Source of the DNA: Polyodon spathula
Lineage: Eukaryota > Chordata > Actinopteri > Acipenseriformes > Polyodontidae
DNA: 64,000 nt
Assembly (NCBI RefSeq): GCF_017654505.1
Contig: NC_054538.1
Coordinates: 64,088,678-64,152,677, forward strand
Direction of reading: 5' to 3'
This document shows positions 36,899 to 49,277 of this stretch, one piece after another (positions within the stretch are counted from its first letter, which is position 1; each line of letters starts with the position of its first letter). Position numbers and translations under genes: made by a program. The notes beneath the pieces are model-generated. The model ran no database searches. It was not told the DNA's origin and saw only the letters and a list, made by a program, of their open reading frames with translations.

Positions 36899-38770
36899 TC
36901 CTATCTTCAGTATTATTGACTTGCATCTGGTTTTGACTGTGTCTGCCATAGCACCAGGGGTGAGAAACTTTTCTTCCCTGAACATTTAATTAATTTTAAA
37001 AAAATGACTTGCCAGGGACGTTTGACTGGACTAGGGCGGATATTGATCGTGCACCACATTTGCCGAAAACTGGATTATTCAGCTATAATTGCAGGCTTTG
37101 TCGCTTGGAAAACACGGAAGGTTCATAAATGTATTGTAATTCATAAAGATTAATTTGTGCTTTAAGTAATTGTTTTACAAGGATAACTACTTTTTAAAGA
37201 AAACTGTATTGGTTTTAACTTGCTACAACATCCGTGTCAAACATTGTACAAACATCCGATAAAGAAGGGTTACTGGCTGGCTTCAGTAACTGAAAAATAC
37301 AATCGGTAAAGGCTTTTTAATGCATCCAAAACACGTGCAAAGTTCTTAAAGTAGCAGCTAAAAAATTACACTGAACACATGACATGTAACCATACATAAT
37401 ATGGGACAGTTACACATTAAACCCCATACTTCTTTACAGAACTTTGTATCATTTTAAAACATGCATGTAGATCATTCAAATAGAATACTACAGTACACTA
37501 GTATATATAAAACGCTCTGTCATGTAAACACATTGCACAAAAAAACTTTCTCGACTGGTGTATTGTGACGTCACTGATACACGCAGCTGACTGACAAGCT
37601 CACACAGCCCGCCTCTCTTAAAGGGGAACGCACCAAAAGGCTGATTGCTAGAACGCTTTCTTTTCTATTCAAATCTGTTCAAATTCTATACCAAAATGAG
37701 ATTAACATGCTTTTATTTATTTTTATATTCTTTAGGCAGAGTTTAGTTTAAATATTTTAAAACTAATATAACATTGTTATAAAAACAAAATATGTTGAAA
37801 AACACATTCAAAGTTTGCTATGTCCAACACATTAAAGCAGACAGTAAAGACCTATTTACATTTCCGTTTTCTCGCTGTCATAATTAATTATGCCTATTCA
37901 AAGCGATGGGGTTGAGTCGTCAGGAAGGTCGTTCTTTCTTCTTTTTTTATGGTCACTACAAACATTTAGCAACAACAGCAGCATACACTGATCCAATTAA
38001 AAATATTTATGTACTTTGATTTGATATTTTGTAACTCAATATTTGTTAATAGAAAACAAAATGTAATGCTTGGCTCCAAACCTCTTTGTCTTTTTTTGAG
38101 GACAGTCAAGTTAGACGTGCCCGTAAACAGAGCAGTGAAATTTCACGTCGGCTATGAAGCTCAACATAGAAAATTGATTTTTATGATTAGGCTGCTGTGG
38201 GTAGGAAACCACCAAGAAATGTATCATTTTTAGACGCCAGTTGTTTTTTTGTTGGTTTGTTTGTTTTTTGTATTTTATGTTAAGGCATCATAAAAGCATC
38301 TGAAGGGGCAGAATTAACCGTTAGACTTATAATTAACTTCTACGATGAACGCAATTAGAGTATGTTATCATAACAATATAGCTGAAGAGAACATTAAAAT
38401 AACAGGCGCGACCAATTAAAAATGCTCTAACAAAAATTACAAAGCAGCCTGTCCTTAAATGAGGACAATGGCAATTAATGGGTTTAAGAGAGTCTGACTT
38501 TCTCACCCAGTGTCGTTAAAAAATGAATAAATAAATAAATCGGACTATTTCTAAAAACACGATAATTGTAGGTAATGCAATGCAAGGTGCATTTCGCTGC
38601 AATTACATTTCAATTATGTTATGGGCAATCTGTGCTTTGTTTTGCCTCATAGTTTTTCTTTAGAACATCTTTTTAAAAAGATTGAATTGTGCTAGCACAA
38701 TTAACACGTAACACAATTTTGCCTCTTAATACCTATCTGACAATATGCAGTGTGCGAATTATTAATATAG

Positions 38771-38835
<65 letters not shown>

Positions 38836-40068
38836 GTATTTCCAGAGTTTAGTAAGGTTCGAACTATTCAAGAGCATTTGACAAACTTTATTACACTATT
38901 TAATAATTAATTGTAGTCTTTAGAATTATACTTTTTATAAATTAACTACCTCCTTCATGTATAATTTGGCCAACAAAGTGTACTTCAGTTAGAATGATGC
39001 AGTACTTTTTCCACAGTAACTTATGAATTTCTCACTTAATTGGAAGATATATAGCAATATTACAATTATTCTAATTCAATACCACACAATGTTACTGCAT
39101 ACGTGAGAAACACCACTGTGTTAAATATGGTTACATAAAGAAAATAAACCAGGATATTCAACATTGCTGTCCATATACAATAAAATACATTCATGATCCT
39201 TCCAAGATTACGTTTCAAATAACTGTGGGGTTTTTTTGTGTGTGAAAAAAAAAAAGACTGTGGTTTTCTGGTACATCTTCAACCAAACCTGTTTAGCTTG
39301 TTTTGTTTTTTATTTTTTTATTTTTTATTTTTTTAAAGTTTTAACATTAAAGGATAACATCCAATGTGTGTGCGTGCGTGCGCGTGTGTGTGTGTGTGTG
39401 TGTGTGCGTTCATGTTTACAGTATATTACCCACATACCTAAGTGAACCAACCCTCATGTTTTTTGATAATTATGATCTGTAGAATTACGTGAGTATCCAT
39501 TTCATGTGAGAACTGAAGACAAATGAAAAAAATGCGGTAATTATCAATTGTGGGTTGTTTTACTTTGGCATGGGGATATACACATGTAGATGGAAATTCC
39601 CTTTTAAAGTGAACAAAATCTGATGTAAAAAAGGATAAGCAACATAATATGTATGTGGTATTGCTTTTTATCTTGACAAACTCATTCCTTGATCCAGTAA
39701 TGACAAGTAATTGAATGGACTTATCTTGAGGTTAAGGAAACAGACGTCTGTGTAATGTCTAAGCTAAACCCTTACTTTCCACCCTTACTAAATTTTATTT
39801 TTTGTTTTTCTTTTTTAATACCTGACACAGTATAACGAGTGGAGGACTTTCCTCAGGCAAAGTCTAAAATACAATAAAAAGTTGAAGATTGAATGGAGCA
39901 GTGACTGTTCACCAAATATCTCTGGCGCAGTAGTGGAGACTTTATATTAAAGCACTCCACATTTAATTTCTGCATGGGCTGTTGTTTGCTGTACAAAATT
40001 AGCACCACTTTTTATCTGTAAGGTAATAAAAGTTAAGCAAGAGTATGGAATCTGAAAACACAATAATA

Positions 40069-40111
<43 letters not shown>

Positions 40112-40139
40112 TAGAACTGCCAGGCAGTTTTACGGCTCC
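36899..40139. other. Non-coding with microsatellites
   Basis: Holds a perfect CRE palindrome TGACGTCA at 37566-37573 within a GC-richer patch (37560-37640), a (TA)n array (38771-38835), a (GT)n array (39370-39408) and an (AAT)n array (40066-40110). No gene recognised. Confidence 0.4.
38771..38835. repeat. (TA)n microsatellite
   Basis: TA dinucleotides with a single AAAT interruption. Confidence 0.95.
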
Positions 40140-41300
40140 CAAGCCCCAGTATCAGTCCCCGTCTAAGCATGTTAGTTCTCAATGTGCCAAGTTTAAAATC
40201 AGCAACTTCAGCAGTTTCACGGAAGATTTTGAAAGTTTGTTTTTTTTTCAAAAATGTGTCAGGCAGCCATCTTGTTTAACACAAGTTTCTTAAAGGTCAG
40301 TTGTATTGCTCCAGTGTCAAGGATGATGCTTGTTAAGTTTCGAGTTAGTCAAGTAAACCGTTTGTCAACTGAGGCCATTTTAAATTTCAGATGTAAACGT
40401 ACACTTGGCTTCCACTTTGTTTTATAAAACATAACCATTTTGACATATTTGTATTACATTGCTACTGGGACAATAACTACCAAGTTTGGAGTTTGTTAGT
40501 CAAACGGTGTTCAAATAGCAGCAGTTTGCTGTTAAGGGCGCGTTTCGTTAAAGTTCGTGGCAGCCATTTCAAGTTTAAAATTTATCGCAGAAACTTCTGC
40601 TTCTCAGTATTGATGCGGGTTTGGATGCTGATGATATATGCCAAGTGTCAGATCAATGGCTTCACCGGTTTCCAGGAAGAAGACTTCAAAAGGTTTCTAA
40701 GAAATATGTGTCAAACGGCCATTTTCATTTCGGTCAACACAATTTTTTAAAAAGTCAGTTGTATTGATACAGTATCAGGGAAGATGCTTGTGGGTTTTGG
40801 AGTTAGTCAAGTAAATCGCTTGTCAACTGACGCAGGTTTAAATTTCAAATGTAAACGTATAAGTGGCGGCCATCTTGTTTAATAAAACATCACCATTTTC
40901 ACATATTTGTATCCCATTGTTACTGGGACGATAACTACCAAGTTTGGAGTTTGTTGGACAAACAGTTTTCAAACACCAGCAGTTTGTTGTTAGAGGCGCG
41001 TTTTGATAAGATTTGTGGCAGCCATTTTGACATGAAAATTTATCATAGCAACTTCTCTTCGCAAACTTGATGCGGGTTTGGATGCTGATGATATATGCAA
41101 AGTTTCAGATCAATCACTTCACCGGTTCCCAAAAAGAAGATTTCGAAAGGTTTTATCGAAAAATGCATCACGGCGCCAATTGCAAGGACGCAGCAGCAAT
41201 TTTTTTTTCAACATCTGACAGCCAATGTATCCAGCTTGTTAACTGCCAGGTCAGAACCTGATCAGTCACACAGCTTCAAAGCAGCAGCAGTTTAAAGATG
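40140..41300. repeat. Tandem repeat with a unit of about 457 bp, about 2.3 copies
   Basis: The block TATGCCAAGTGTCAGATCAA ... CTTCACCGGTTTCCAGGAAG at about 40637 recurs as TATGCAAAGTTTCAGATCAA ... CTTCACCGGTTCCC at about 41093, and in more diverged form at about 40180. The segment CAAGTTTGGAGTTTGTT recurs at about 40480 and 40938. Copies differ at roughly one base in five to ten. It is flanked by (AAT)n at the left and an A-rich/(AAT)n tract at the right. No coding frame is maintained, and the family is not recognised. Confidence 0.85.
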
Positions 41301-43310
41301 TGGGAAGTGAAATAATAATAATAATAATAATATAAATAAATAAATTAAAAAAAAAAAACTTTAACAATAACAATAGGCTTCCCAGCCTTTGGCTTGGATG
41401 CCTAATAATTGCATATACATTTTGTCTCTAAATTAGTTTGCTTTTCTCTTTTATTAATTAAAACAACTAGGCAGAAGGTATAAAAAGTACCTTTAGGTAT
41501 TAAAATGGCATCAGTGACATACTGATGTATTAGCAAAAGTCTTCAAGGGTTAATGCTACCATAATAAAATATATATAATTTTGAATATGGAATCGTTGTC
41601 TTAATGGGATTGTTCTTCAACACTTTAGTTAAATAAATACATGTATTATATACATTTTATTTAAAGGAACTATAAATACAATAGGCCAAATAATTAAATT
41701 TAATAAAATCAAACAGACATGCCACTTCAAATCAGAAACATTACAGCTGCTCTTACATTACTGGTGCAATGTTTTTTTTTTTTTTTTTTTTTAAATGATC
41801 ATACTTCTAAATCTACACATTTCATTAGTATATATTACTCATGGATTCATGCTACAACAGTTTTAAATACACTAAACATACCTGCCAATTTATTTTTTAA
41901 TAGAGCATCACAAATAGCTTAACAATTTGTAGACAAAGAGTAATTTATGTGAACAAATGTTTTATGTAAATATTGTAAGTATTGCAAACATGAAACATGT
42001 TTTGTCCTGTGTCTAATGTTCAGATCTACAACAAAACAAGGTTTACTGAATGGGTTTTCAATCACAAATTAAAAACAGTACCCAGCACTTATTAATGTAC
42101 CTAACGTTGCATTAAGCTTTACTTGTGTTTTTTTTTTTTTTTTACAGTTTAATGTCGTTATAAATATTTCAATCCTGTGAATTTATAAACAAATTAATAT
42201 TAATAAAAGCACTGATTATAGTGCTAGTACTACGGTTGATTTAATGTACAAATGACTGTGTCTATTTGGTCTTTTGTACTCCTAATACTTCCAGTACTGT
42301 AACACACTGCAGACCTCAATGTTATTCCTACTGCAAAAAAGGTCTGAAACAGCAGCTTTTGTAACTTAATGTAAGCAGCAACCCAGAGAAAGAAAAGGAA
42401 TCTGATACTCTGAATGACAAGAGTTTTCATCAGTTGCCTTCCAGTTATTTGCAGTGATTTCACGAAGAACATCGAAACATGAAGCAATACAGTCTTGGAT
42501 TCTGCTGATGGCATGTCAAAACTAATGGTTTCATTTTAAAGAAGGGCAAATTAATTAGGGGAAAATTAAGAGAAAAGGGAAAATTAATAAACAGTAACAA
42601 AGTAACCGTAAAGATCTTTTCAGGTGTTTAATTGAATAATAATAATCCGCCTTGACATTTTGTATTAATGCAGCTTTGAAATCACCCTGTTGTGTTTCTA
42701 TTACATAACAAGTAATCCTGAATCAATCAACTAAAATGAAATTCATTCAGATTTTGTAACATACCATTGCAATGATGCAGACTTTTTACAGGGGTATTAA
42801 AGGCGATACTATGTGTCACACACCCCACACCCCCCTTTTGTTTTTTTCACTGCACTAGGAGTATCAAAAAAACTGGAATGACCTCTCCAGCCCATGACAT
42901 CATGAGTCATCTACAACATTCCGTGACAACCCCAATGGCCTGCATGGATCACTGGCACTAAGAAGAGTCACTTCTAATTAAACTTATCTAAATCCAGGGG
43001 AGCACTATTTTAGGAATTTATCTGAACAGTTTTTGGTTGTACAAGCAGCACCAGAGTCTAGGTCTCTTGAATTGATCAAACTGTCTTTCCAAAAATGCAT
43101 CTTTTACTAAGGCTGTCTCAACTGCCTCTTGTTTAATTGGGACATTTTTCCTTCTCTCGAGGCGTCCCAATAAAGCAGCGCAGACTGTACCTGTATTAAT
43201 AACCTGAGATAGAGAAAGGTGGAAGAGGGAGGGGGGGGGGGGGTTGAGGAGGGAGAAGGTAGAGAAAGGTTTACAGAGATTATTAGTAAAAGACTGCATA
43301 ATATATTATA
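41301..43310. other. Non-coding, no recognised feature
   Basis: Simple A/T tracts only. A G homopolymer run lies at about 43232-43244. A - strand frame at 43018-43299 is not family-recognisable. Confidence 0.4.
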
Positions 43311-43452
43311 GAGGCTGTGTGGTCCAGTGGTTAAATAACCAGAAGGTCTCTAGTTCAAACCCCAGCTCAGCCACTGACTCATTGTGTGACCATGAGCAAG
43401 TCACTTAACCTCCTTTTGCTCTGTCTTTTGGGTGAGGTAGATAGATAGATAG
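43311..43452 (+). mobile_element. tRNA-derived SINE, truncated
   Basis: GAGGCTGTGTGGTCCAGTGG holds a tRNA A box and TCTAGTTCAAACCCC a B box (RNA polymerase III internal promoter). Then follows the conserved central part GTGACCATGAGCAAGTCACT and TTAACCTCCTTTTGCTCTGT. The copy is cut at about 43438 by a short GATA run and the Tc1 element that follows, so its L2-like tail is missing. Confidence 0.85.
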
Positions 43453-43464
43453 TGATATATAAGT

Positions 43465-44597
43465 CTGTGCCTATAGAAAGTCTACACCCGCTTGAAATTC
43501 TATCACATTTTATTGTGTCAGTGCCTCAGAGTTTCATGCATTTAAATGAGGATTTTTTTTCCACTTATCTACACACCATCCTCCACACTGTTAAGGGGAA
43601 AACGTTTTTATTGAGAAAAAAATATATGTATTTAAAGTACAAAACTGAAAGATCATAATTGGATAAGTCTCCACCCACCTGAGTTAGTACTTGGTGGAAG
43701 CACCTTTGGAAGCAATTACAGCTGTGAGTCTGTTGAAAACACTGGAAGAATAGGCCAAAAAGTTCCATTTTAGTTTAGTCAGACCGCAAAACTTTTTGCC
43801 ACATGGCTACAGAATCTCCTTACTGTTTTTAAGTATGCTTCAAACGGATGGGCTTTCTTGAGTAATGGCTTCCTTCCTGCCACCCTTCCATACAGGCCAG
43901 ATTTGTGGAGTGCTTGGGATATTGTTTTCACAGGCACACTTTAACCAGTCTTGGCCATAAAAGCCTGTAGCTCTTGTAAAGTTGCCATTGGCAGCTTGGA
44001 AGTCTCTCTGATCAGTCTCCTTGCTCAGTCATCCAGTTTGGGGGGACAGCCTGGGTCTTGGTGGTGCGATACACCTTCCACTTCTTAATAATTGTCTTGA
44101 CTGTGCTCCAAGGGATTCTCAAGGCCTTTGATATTTTTTTTATACCCATCCCCTGCTCTGTGCCTTTCAACAAATTTGTCCCGGAGTTCTTTTGAAAGAG
44201 CCTTGGTGCGCATGGTTGAGTCTTTGCTTTGAAATGCACTAGCCAGCAGAGGGAACCTACTGGAACTGTTGAATTTAACCTGAAATCATGTGAATCACTA
44301 CAATTTAACACAGGTGGAGGCCACTTAACTTGGTTTGTGATTTTGAAGGCGATTGGTTACACCTGACCTAATTCAGGATTGCTTTTACAAGGGGGTTGGA
44401 CACTTATCCAACCAAGCTATTTCGGTTTTTATTTTTAATTAATTTTCTGAAAATTTCTAGAATATTTGCACTTAGAAGTTGTGGGGTAGGATGTGTAGAT
44501 AAATGAAAAAATATAGATTTTAATGCATTTCAATTCCAGCTACAAGGCAACAAAAGGTGAACATTTTGAAAGGGGTGTAGACCTTCTATAGGCACTG
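43465..44597 (-). mobile_element. Tc1/mariner element, internally deleted, minus orientation
   Basis: Left end CTGTGCCTATAGAAAGTCTA and the inverse of the right end CAGTGCCTATAGAAGGTCTA pair as terminal inverted repeats; the right end is followed by TA. At 1133 bp it is several hundred bases short of full length. The - strand retains the transposase N-terminus (44012-44240: KALRIPWSTVKTIIKKWK helix-turn-helix), followed by sequence corresponding to later codons (43750-43930), but the DDE region is largely deleted. Confidence 0.9.
44012..44240 (-). pseudogene. Tc1-type transposase N-terminal remnant
   Basis: On the - strand, MGIKKISKALRIPWSTVKTI followed by IKKWK is the first helix-turn-helix region of Tc1 transposases, followed by a degraded hinge (RTTKTQAVPPNWM). 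Upstream, MRTKAL-like sequence is out of frame. No catalytic domain follows in frame. Confidence 0.85.
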
Positions 44598-44899
44598 TAT
44601 TTATATTTTGCTAGCTAAATCTGAAGCAAACATGCAAGCCCACATTGATGTGTTTGATTTTGCATTGTATGCTGCAGAGCTGCGCTACACTCTGACTTTT
44701 AAGAATGAGCTTGTTAGCATTTATGTATTTTGCTGAAACTGGACTTTTTATTGGTTAAATCTAGGGAAAAATACACAATTTACATTAAATTTGGAAAAAA
44801 AACAGCTGTTAAAACATTGGTGCTTTTTAATTTTTTTTACACTTGTCGCCCCATACCTGGTAGCCGTCAATTCATTTCTGTTCACTGCAGTTTCACTCA

Positions 44900-45180
44900 C
44901 ACTCACCATTTCAAACATAATTTCTCCTTCTCCACCAGCAGAGGAAGCTTTCCTTCTGTTCCCACCTCCACCAGCAGAAGAAGATTACCTGCAGCTCCCA
45001 CCTCCACCTGCCGAGCCACTATCACCGTCACCCGGGGGTGCCTGTTCGCCATCACCCAAAGGTGCCCGCTTGCATCGTCCCGGGCTGCCAGGTCATCACC
45101 AGCAGGGGATGCCTCCACGACACCGCCAGAAGGGCCTCTGCCCCTGCCCCCCCCCCACTTATAAACAAGGGGCTTGCTAA
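44900..45180 (+). other. Proline-rich coding-like remnant
   Basis: The + frame reads repeated LFPPPPAEEDYLQLPPPPAE units, then SPSPGGACSPSPKGARLHRP. The (L/F)xPPPPAE(E/G)(D/E)(Y/F)L repeat suggests a low-complexity region of a retroelement or zinc-finger protein. The frame closes at 45180 and no domain adjoins it. It is G/C-rich in an AT-rich setting. Family not identified. Confidence 0.35.
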
Positions 45181-47342
45181 TCTTTTTAGTTTTTGGTAAT
45201 GCTGTAACCAGACAGTACCTTGTATGATTTCATGTTATACCCTTATCCTGTTTTAAATCATACACATAGAGCAGTTTCTGCAATTTAGAGAAGAAACCAG
45301 GTAAATGGTTGAAATCCATACTGCATTTTATCTTTGTATTTACAGCTTCTACTCAAATAACAGATGGGCTATTGGTGCTATTGTCTTCAAACTCTTTACT
45401 GGATAATTCATGCAGATCTCTACACAGGTAAACAGTAGTTACAGTCACCATCTTGGTTCTCACTCCCTGGTGCCCTCTCTAGCCTAAGCTGAGTCAATCA
45501 GTCAGGTATGTCAACTACTACTGAATTAACATTGTATCAAGATATACAAGTAGCTAACATTAACTGTTCGGAAATGACAGTAAATACAATTTAACTAGGA
45601 GTATATTAATTAACAAACTAAACATTTCTCATAATAATTCTTACAGTCAGTGGTTATTTTTTCTTTCGTAGTTGGGCTGCTGTATCACTGGCTGTAAATA
45701 CATCAAAGACGTTATCCCCAAAATAATACAAGAAAGCGAGCAGTCCGGTTTGAGGAAATAAATAAAGAAGTACAAACATCTTCTAACAGAGCCACACAAT
45801 TCACCAACAACATGTAACAATCTGAGACTGGGATGGGCAACCTTGAGGTAGTAGAGGACCACAACAAACACTAAAAACCTTTGGCAGGTCATGCATTTAT
45901 TTTAATGGGCTACATAATGTATTCCTCCAGGCCTGGTTTCTACAAACAATGCAGCTTTTTCAATGGCATGCTTGATGACTTGTGAACAATTCAGTGTAAT
46001 GATGGGTGCATGTGTAGGGCCAGCTGATCTTCGTGTGAGGGGTGGGGAGGTTAAGCTAACAACTGTCGTCTAACAGTAATCCTCTTGTGCCAGTGCATCC
46101 AGTGTCAGAGTGCAGCTTCGAGCCTTTCAACATCTACTAAATCAACCATCATGTGAAGTGAATCTCCACCCCCCCAAGTTTTTTTTTAGATGGCCATGAT
46201 CTATCTTCATGCTGCCCCAACAGCATCTCACAAATAAACTGGCATAGGTATCTTGTGTATTCTTTCATGCTTTGTCTATACAGCTTGTCCAAAAAATAGA
46301 CCTTTTAGTAACCTTAAACAATGCTGTATTGTTAATGGTCAAGTTTTGGTATTTTATATATTGTATGGTATTTGAATGGATTAAATACAGTGTCTGATGG
46401 CTGTTTTAGTCAGTACTGAGTTGACCAATGTATGGGAAATGACACTTTGTGTAAAACGCTTGTCAACTACTCAGAATGTATGATTGAATTATATAAATGC
46501 ATTTGAAATGTAATTAACATCAAACTGCCTAAATGAATGGGTTGCTATTTCTAGTTGTTTTCAATATAAAGAATCTTAAATTAAGTTTTGTGACACAAAT
46601 ATCCAGGGTTGCATTTTTTAAAAAGTGTGCCGCTATAACGTAGACAACAATAGCTCCATAAAATGTGAACCACATTCAACAAGGACAAAAGCACATTTTC
46701 CGAAAAACATAAAACTATTTTAAAAGTATTTAAAGTATTTTAAAAATTTACCAGTTCCATGCTGAAAGATGTGCACGTCAACTTATTCAAATACAAGAAA
46801 TAATATTTCCAAATATCAACTTTGTAATACAAACAGCAAACATTTTCTATGGGATAATTCAATTTAAACTGCATTGCTCAAGCTAAACCTGAGATAGTTA
46901 TTTTTCTAAAATCATCACAGTTTTTAGTGTATTTTAATTTACTTGTCACCTTGAGAAATACGGCTGATCTATTCTGAGATGCTGTGAATTAGGATCTGTT
47001 TTCAGCTGATGGTAGCTCCCATTTTCATTGATATTAGAGTGATGTTTCCAAGGCAATGGAGTTATATATATGGGGCATTTTAGCATTTCGAATCTTTTTA
47101 CTGGTTTAGCCCTTATTTGAGTTGTTTAGTAATGTATTAATTATTGTAATCTCCACACATTGAAATAGACACAGGTTTAGGTGTATTTTATCAGTAGCTT
47201 GACCACAGTATTGGCATTAAATGAGCTGTGCCTTTGGAAAATAAAGGAACCAGGTTCCATACAGAACAGCTGTTTGGGATTCAAATGTACTGTCTTTCAA
47301 AAGGATGCAATGGGTGTACTATAGGAATTATCTTGTTTGTGC
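45181..47342. other. Non-coding, no recognised feature
   Basis: Nothing recognised beyond short A/T runs. Confidence 0.4.
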
Positions 47343-47347
47343 GGTTC

Positions 47348-47669
47348 TGTGGCAGTGTGTCCTGCCTCTTTATGTTTATTAGTGTTTTATGTTGTATGTA
47401 GCGTGTTAATGTTGGTGTTTATGTATAAATTACATGGGATATAAATATGGGTTACGAGCACAAGTGTTTAAAATGTATATTTGTTGGGTTCGTCCACTTT
47501 GTTTGTTTGTATGTCTGTTTACTTTGGCCAACGCACCCTTTATTTTCAGTCGTGTGTTTTGTATAAATTTTTTGTTTATTATTATTTACAATAAAACTCA
47601 CCGCCATTCATCAGTGTTTGGAGTCCATTTCTGGTCTGACGTCACCCCTGCAAAGCCATCCTGTTCACA
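47348..47669 (+). mobile_element. Solo LTR
   Basis: Starts TGTGGCAGTGTGTCCTGCC and ends CCTGTTCACA (TG...CA), flanked by an exact 5-bp duplication GGTTC (47343-47347 and 47670-47674). An AATAAA poly(A) signal lies near 47590. 322 bp, no coding capacity. Confidence 0.88.
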
Positions 47670-47674
47670 GGTTC

Positions 47675-49044
47675 TTGCTCATGTTATTCATAATTGCTAT
47701 TTTTATACTTTATTTACAGGTGGGAATAAGTTGATTGTTTGGCTTAAAATTGTTAAATTTATGTGCAGATGCTCCTGAAATTGTAGATTGACCTCCCTTT
47801 GTTCCTGGGGAGCTGGTCTGTCTATTTAATGAGGTGTGATTTTTAATATGTTAGTAATACAAATACATGGGGCTGTATGTTTGTATTGTAATATGTTAGA
47901 AATTAAAAAATACCAGTTTCAAATAGAACTTCCACGACAGGGCTAGATTAGCATATGTATGTAAAACCGGTTAAAGGGGTTCCATACTATAAGTTCATAC
48001 TGAAATATTTACACAGCTATGGAATTTTTTTAACCAATCAGGTCGCTGGATTTTTTCAAGCCGTTTTATAACTCATAACACAGGCATACCTGTTTTTTAG
48101 TGCCACAGACCTGGTGCTGGAGCAAAAAGGCAAATACAACTTGATATAAGCAGCTCGAAGTGTTAAATGTACCTTTTGAAATTCCTTAACAGTAAGGGAT
48201 CCCATGTTGATTGTAGCTGACAGACTAGAAACTTGTACCTTTCTAAAAGTTGCTCATCTTGCTAAATATCTGCTGACAAGATAAAGCTAAACCGTGACTG
48301 CTGTGGGGTTCTGTCAGCACGTGCCTTTCAGAAATGCGGACCAATCTCTCTATAAGGAATGCATCAGGGCGTGTCCTACATTTCAGGTAGCCTCAAAGTG
48401 CTCCCAAATGCCACTTTTTAAATTTAGAACTAATGTTTTTTGTAACTTTTTGGGGGTTTTTTTTGTGCAAAATAAAGATATAATCACTGTTTAAAGTAAA
48501 AACAAACAAAAACAAATTAAATATCAATCTTCATTTCATTAATCAAAACATACATCTTTTTTTATTTTCCCAACAAGGAAGCAGAATGTTAAGCTTTGTG
48601 AACAGAGCCCCTTTTATCCTGTATTCCAATTCGTCTTTCAACCACAAAAAGCACACACCCAGCATCTGATTTGTGCTACCATCAATTTGTATCATTTTGA
48701 AATGTTCTTCCCAAAGGGGCTTAAAGACCCATCAGACTGTCAATCTGTGCTCGTCAACAATGAAGGCTGACCCAAGTTAAAAAAAAAAAAAAAAGTCTTT
48801 AGATTTAAAAAAAAGCATTCATTTAAGATTACTTTTTTCCCCTTCATTTTTGTAATTGATAAACTTACAATGGATGTCAAATATATTATTTTGACATTCG
48901 AAATGCATGCTCAGCTATGCAAAAATGAATTCATGTTCAAATTCGTTTATAATAAAAAGGGACACCACTGAAAGATTATTACAATTGCAGCTTGAAAGAC
49001 AAAGTCGGAAAGTCCAGTTTAAGCTAAATATTTTGCATATGCAT
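47675..49044. other. Non-coding; carries one copy of a locally duplicated segment
   Basis: 48468-48705 is about 80-85% similar to 55180-55400 (see repeat entries). Nothing else recognised. Confidence 0.4.
48468..48705 (+). repeat. Dispersed repeat, copy 1
   Basis: Shares ATATCAATCTTCATTTCATT, AAGCTTTGTGAACAGAGCCC and CATCAATTTGTATCATTTTG with the segment at 55180-55400, in the same orientation and order. Whether it is a transposon relic or a local duplication is not clear. Confidence 0.85.
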
Positions 49045-49277
49045 TGTGTAAGTGGGGCAGGGCCCTGCCTGTAATATTGTTTGTGGTGTTTTGGTGGTGG
49101 TTGGCAGGGATGGGGTTAATTTCCTATCCCTGACAAAATACATGTGAAAATGTGGCTGGAGCTGATTGGATAATTGATGATAATTAAGCTCCAGCCACAT
49201 GGTATAAAAAGAGGAGAAAGATGAACTGACAGCAGCCAGGTTAACAGGTTTCTACTGATGCAGAATTAATTAACATA

